DNA of 5,977 nucleotides from an uncultured Bacilli bacterium. GTDB lineage: Bacteria > Bacillota_I > Bacilli_A > RF39 > UBA660. Made by a program: the position numbers and the translations under genes. The first letter of the stretch is position 1, and each line of letters opens with the position of its first letter. Of this stretch, positions 4,602 through 5,977 are shown one piece after another. The DNA is taken from positions 1 through 5,977 of the forward strand of contig CANRMU010000062.1 in the NCBI GenBank assembly GCA_947631895.1, written 5' to 3'. Below the pieces are notes generated by a model. The model was not told where the DNA came from. It worked only from the letters and a program-made list of their open reading frames with translations, and searched no databases.

Positions 4602-5381
4602 ATGCAAGATTTATTTAATAAAACAAAAGAATTAGAAGATTTAGCTTTAAATTTAAACAATGTTGTAAATGAATATTCAAAAATAATTATGAAAATTGAG
4701 GAGATTCATTTTTTACAATTAAAAATTGAAACTAAATTAGAAATGGATGCTGAATTAAAAAATGAATATAATAAATGGAAAGAAGAAAAACTAAATTTAA
4801 TATTTTGGTTTATAAGATTAGGTAAATATATAGCTAATTTAAAAAAACAAAATATTACTTTAAGTGAAAGTGAAAATACTAGTTTAAAAAATTTAATTCA
4901 GTTTTTAACGAAATATAATTATATTTGTAAACAAAATACTGATGATAAAATAAAAGAAAAGATTGAGATGCAAATTAATAATTTATTTCAAAATATTTTT
5001 AAAACTGATAAAAAATTAATCAAAGAAAAAGATTTGGTAACTAAGATTGTTCCTTATTTTGAATATAATCCAATTGTGACACCAGCAAATAATGTTCCTA
5101 ATAATAATAGTCATAATTATTTTAAAGATAGTTTTATGATTAATTTAAATACTAAGTTGTATACTGATGAAAGCTTAGATGTAGCTACTTGTTGTTATTA
5201 TGATGTTTCAATACCAAGAAAAGTATATGCTTTATTAGTAAAGGTTGGTAATCTTAATAAAGTTGTTTTAAGTGAAGAAGAATTAAATTCTTTAGGAGAA
5301 TATGAAATTATTGGTGTTGAAGGATTATGTGAAGAAGTAGTTGAAGGATGGTATAAAAAAGAGGATATTAAATTTATTTAG
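4602..5381 (+). CDS. coiled-coil protein of unknown function with a C-terminal beta-rich domain
   Basis: The 259-residue protein has its start set at ATG 4602, 7 bases after AAAGGTG. An in-frame GTG at 4593 lies inside that ribosome binding site and is rejected. There is no signal peptide or clear membrane segment. Residues about 1-65 and 105-145 are Lys/Glu/Leu/Asn-rich helices with heptad-like spacing, probably coiled coil; residues 66-85 contain an aromatic patch (NLIFWFIRLGKYI). An Asn/Pro-rich linker (about 158-172, TPANNVPNNNSHN) leads to a C-terminal domain (about 175-259) predicted from pattern to be beta-rich: LYTDESLDVATCCYYDVSIP, KVYALLVKVG, EYEIIGVEGLCEEVVEGWYKKEDIKFI. The final G-W-Y-K-K-E-D-I resembles the last strand of SH3-like folds, but I do not recognise the family. 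It stands alone between two terminators, so it forms its own transcription unit. Confidence 0.8.
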   Translation: MQDLFNKTKELEDLALNLNNVVNEYSKIIMKIEEIHFLQLKIETKLEMDAELKNEYNKWKEEKLNLIFWFIRLGKYIANLKKQNITLSESENTSLKNLIQFLTKYNYICKQNTDDKIKEKIEMQINNLFQNIFKTDKKLIKEKDLVTKIVPYFEYNPIVTPANNVPNNNSHNYFKDSFMINLNTKLYTDESLDVATCCYYDVSIPRKVYALLVKVGNLNKVVLSEEELNSLGEYEIIGVEGLCEEVVEGWYKKEDIKFI

Positions 5382-5406
5382 AACATATATGAATGTGTTC
5401 TTTTTT
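5381..5406 (+). terminator. intrinsic terminator of the coiled-coil gene
   Basis: GAACATAT (5381-5388) pairs with ATGTGTTC (5393-5400), eight pairs with one G:U, loop ATGA, followed by six T (5401-5406). It begins at the last base of the TAG stop codon. Confidence 0.85.
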
Positions 5407-5429
5407 ATTACATTACTAGAGCAAAAATA

Positions 5430-5502
5430 AAAAAGACCATATTGTAAAATTCTAAGTAAATTTATAATATAGTTTTAAAATCTTTCCCATTGGAGTCTTT
5501 TT
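5430..5502. other. nested inverted repeats between convergent genes
   Basis: An outer perfect 8-bp inverted repeat (AAAAAGAC at 5430-5437, GTCTTTTT at 5495-5502) encloses an inner hairpin: ATATTGTAAA (5439-5448) with TTTATAATAT (5461-5470), ten pairs with one wobble and a 12-base loop. Bases 5471-5494 are unpaired between the two stems. The outer arms give A- and T-tracts on both strands, so the simplest reading is a bidirectional terminator for the minus-strand gene ending at 5507 and a backup for the plus-strand gene. A small structured RNA or a remnant of a mobile element end cannot be excluded. Confidence 0.5.
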
Positions 5503-5506
5503 AAAT

Positions 5507-5977
5507 TTATCTTTTTATAGACTTTTTTAATTTAAGTACAGCATCTTTAGTAAGGCCAGTAAAAGTTGTTATTTCGTCAACTGGTTTATTAGCTTGTAGC
5601 ATATTTACAGCAACAGTATTTAAACTTCGTTCTTCTCCAATGGCCTGATTTTTTTTAGCTTCCCATTCTTCTCTTGCAAAATCCTTCCTAGTTTCTTCAT
5701 TATTTAAAAATTCCTTTAGACATTCAGTTATGCTCATTAAGACATCATCTCCTTTACTTATTTTTTTCATTTCTTTTATACTTTTGGCATTAAATAATCT
5801 AAAATATTTTTTTGCTCTATCACTTACACCTACATTATAATTTTCTTTCTTTATTTTGTCAAGATTTATAAAATAGATAATAAAATCATCATCTAATATA
5901 CCAAATATTTTTCTATCAATATCTAATAATCCATATTTACTAAATCCTATATTACCAGCCATTTTTCCACAAATATT
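5507..5977 (-). CDS. Rpn / PD-(D/E)XK nuclease-family (transposase-like) protein, C-terminal part
   Basis: The minus-strand frame is open through the last base of the window, so the gene continues outside and the Met codon at 5962 need not be its start. It would make a 151-residue protein from that Met, against roughly 280-300 for this family. About 156 residues are visible. They include a strand-rich portion (IFGILDDDFIIYFINLDKI), a helical part typical of Rpn/PDDEXK transposase-like tails (KYFRLFNAKSIKEMKKISKGD, then ITECLKEFLNNEETR), a charged helix, and a final N-M-L-x-A-N-K-P-V-D-E-I-T-T-F-T-G-L-T-K-D-A-V-L-K-L-K segment resembling a small helix-turn-helix. The catalytic PD-(D/E)XK core would lie in the missing N-terminal part. 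E. coli Rpn proteins are recombination-promoting DNA endonucleases. Assignment is by pattern of the tail only; truncation by a real event versus the window edge cannot be told. Confidence 0.6.
   Translation of the reverse strand, partial: NICGKMAGNIGFSKYGLLDIDRKIFGILDDDFIIYFINLDKIKKENYNVGVSDRAKKYFRLFNAKSIKEMKKISKGDDVLMSITECLKEFLNNEETRKDFAREEWEAKKNQAIGEERSLNTVAVNMLQANKPVDEITTFTGLTKDAVLKLKKSIKR

Noticed and set aside
5430..5502. CRISPR repeat or tracrRNA-like element
   Set aside because: There is only one copy of each arm, no spacer-repeat periodicity, and no cas-like gene nearby.

Overview
The window is a very AT-rich stretch from a low-GC Gram-positive bacterium. It contains a CotY/CotZ-type spore coat gene, two promoter candidates of the mother-cell sigma-K type, a SEDS cell-wall glycosyltransferase and purine-rich ribosome binding sites. 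Together these suggest a spore-forming member of the Bacillota, probably a Bacilli/Erysipelotrichales-like gut lineage (inference). UGA ends one gene and Trp is written UGG, so the standard bacterial code applies.

Layout from left to right: (1) positions 1-234 hold the 3' end of a PD-(D/E)XK nuclease-like gene (DUF1703/PDDEXK_9 type) that enters from outside the window, followed by a weak terminator. (2) Positions 235-324 form an unusual promoter region: a consensus -35 box, a run of ten G, and several possible -10 boxes. It lies directly upstream of (3) a 517-residue surface protein (325-1878) with an N-terminal signal anchor, a TasA/camelysin-like region, and a BspA-type (DUF285) leucine-rich repeat region. 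(4) A small Gly/Pro/Tyr-rich protein (1930-2175) follows; it has a sigma-K-like promoter and overlaps by 7 bp, tail to tail, (5) a RodA/FtsW/SpoVE-family gene on the minus strand. (6) Divergent from that is a 99-residue unknown protein with a TTG start. It shares a bidirectional terminator with (7) a minus-strand, membrane-tethered orphan PTS EIIB domain. (8) Divergent from the EIIB gene is the Cys-rich spore coat gene (4105-4521), with a sigma-K-like promoter of the same geometry as that at 1884-1910 and its own terminator. (9) Next comes a 259-residue coiled-coil protein of unknown function with an extended -10 promoter and a strong terminator. (10) The window ends in the C-terminal part of a minus-strand Rpn/PD-(D/E)XK nuclease-family gene that runs off the right edge, preceded by a structured intergenic region.

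Two themes stand out. First, the surface LRR gene has a G10 homopolymer inside its promoter, the classic architecture of a phase-variable (slipped-strand) switch in an otherwise G-poor region. Second, the coat-protein gene and the small GPY-rich gene both carry AC-16 bp-CATAnnnTA upstream. This ties an unrecognised small protein to late mother-cell (spore coat) expression. No complete mobile element, CRISPR array, rRNA or tRNA was seen.
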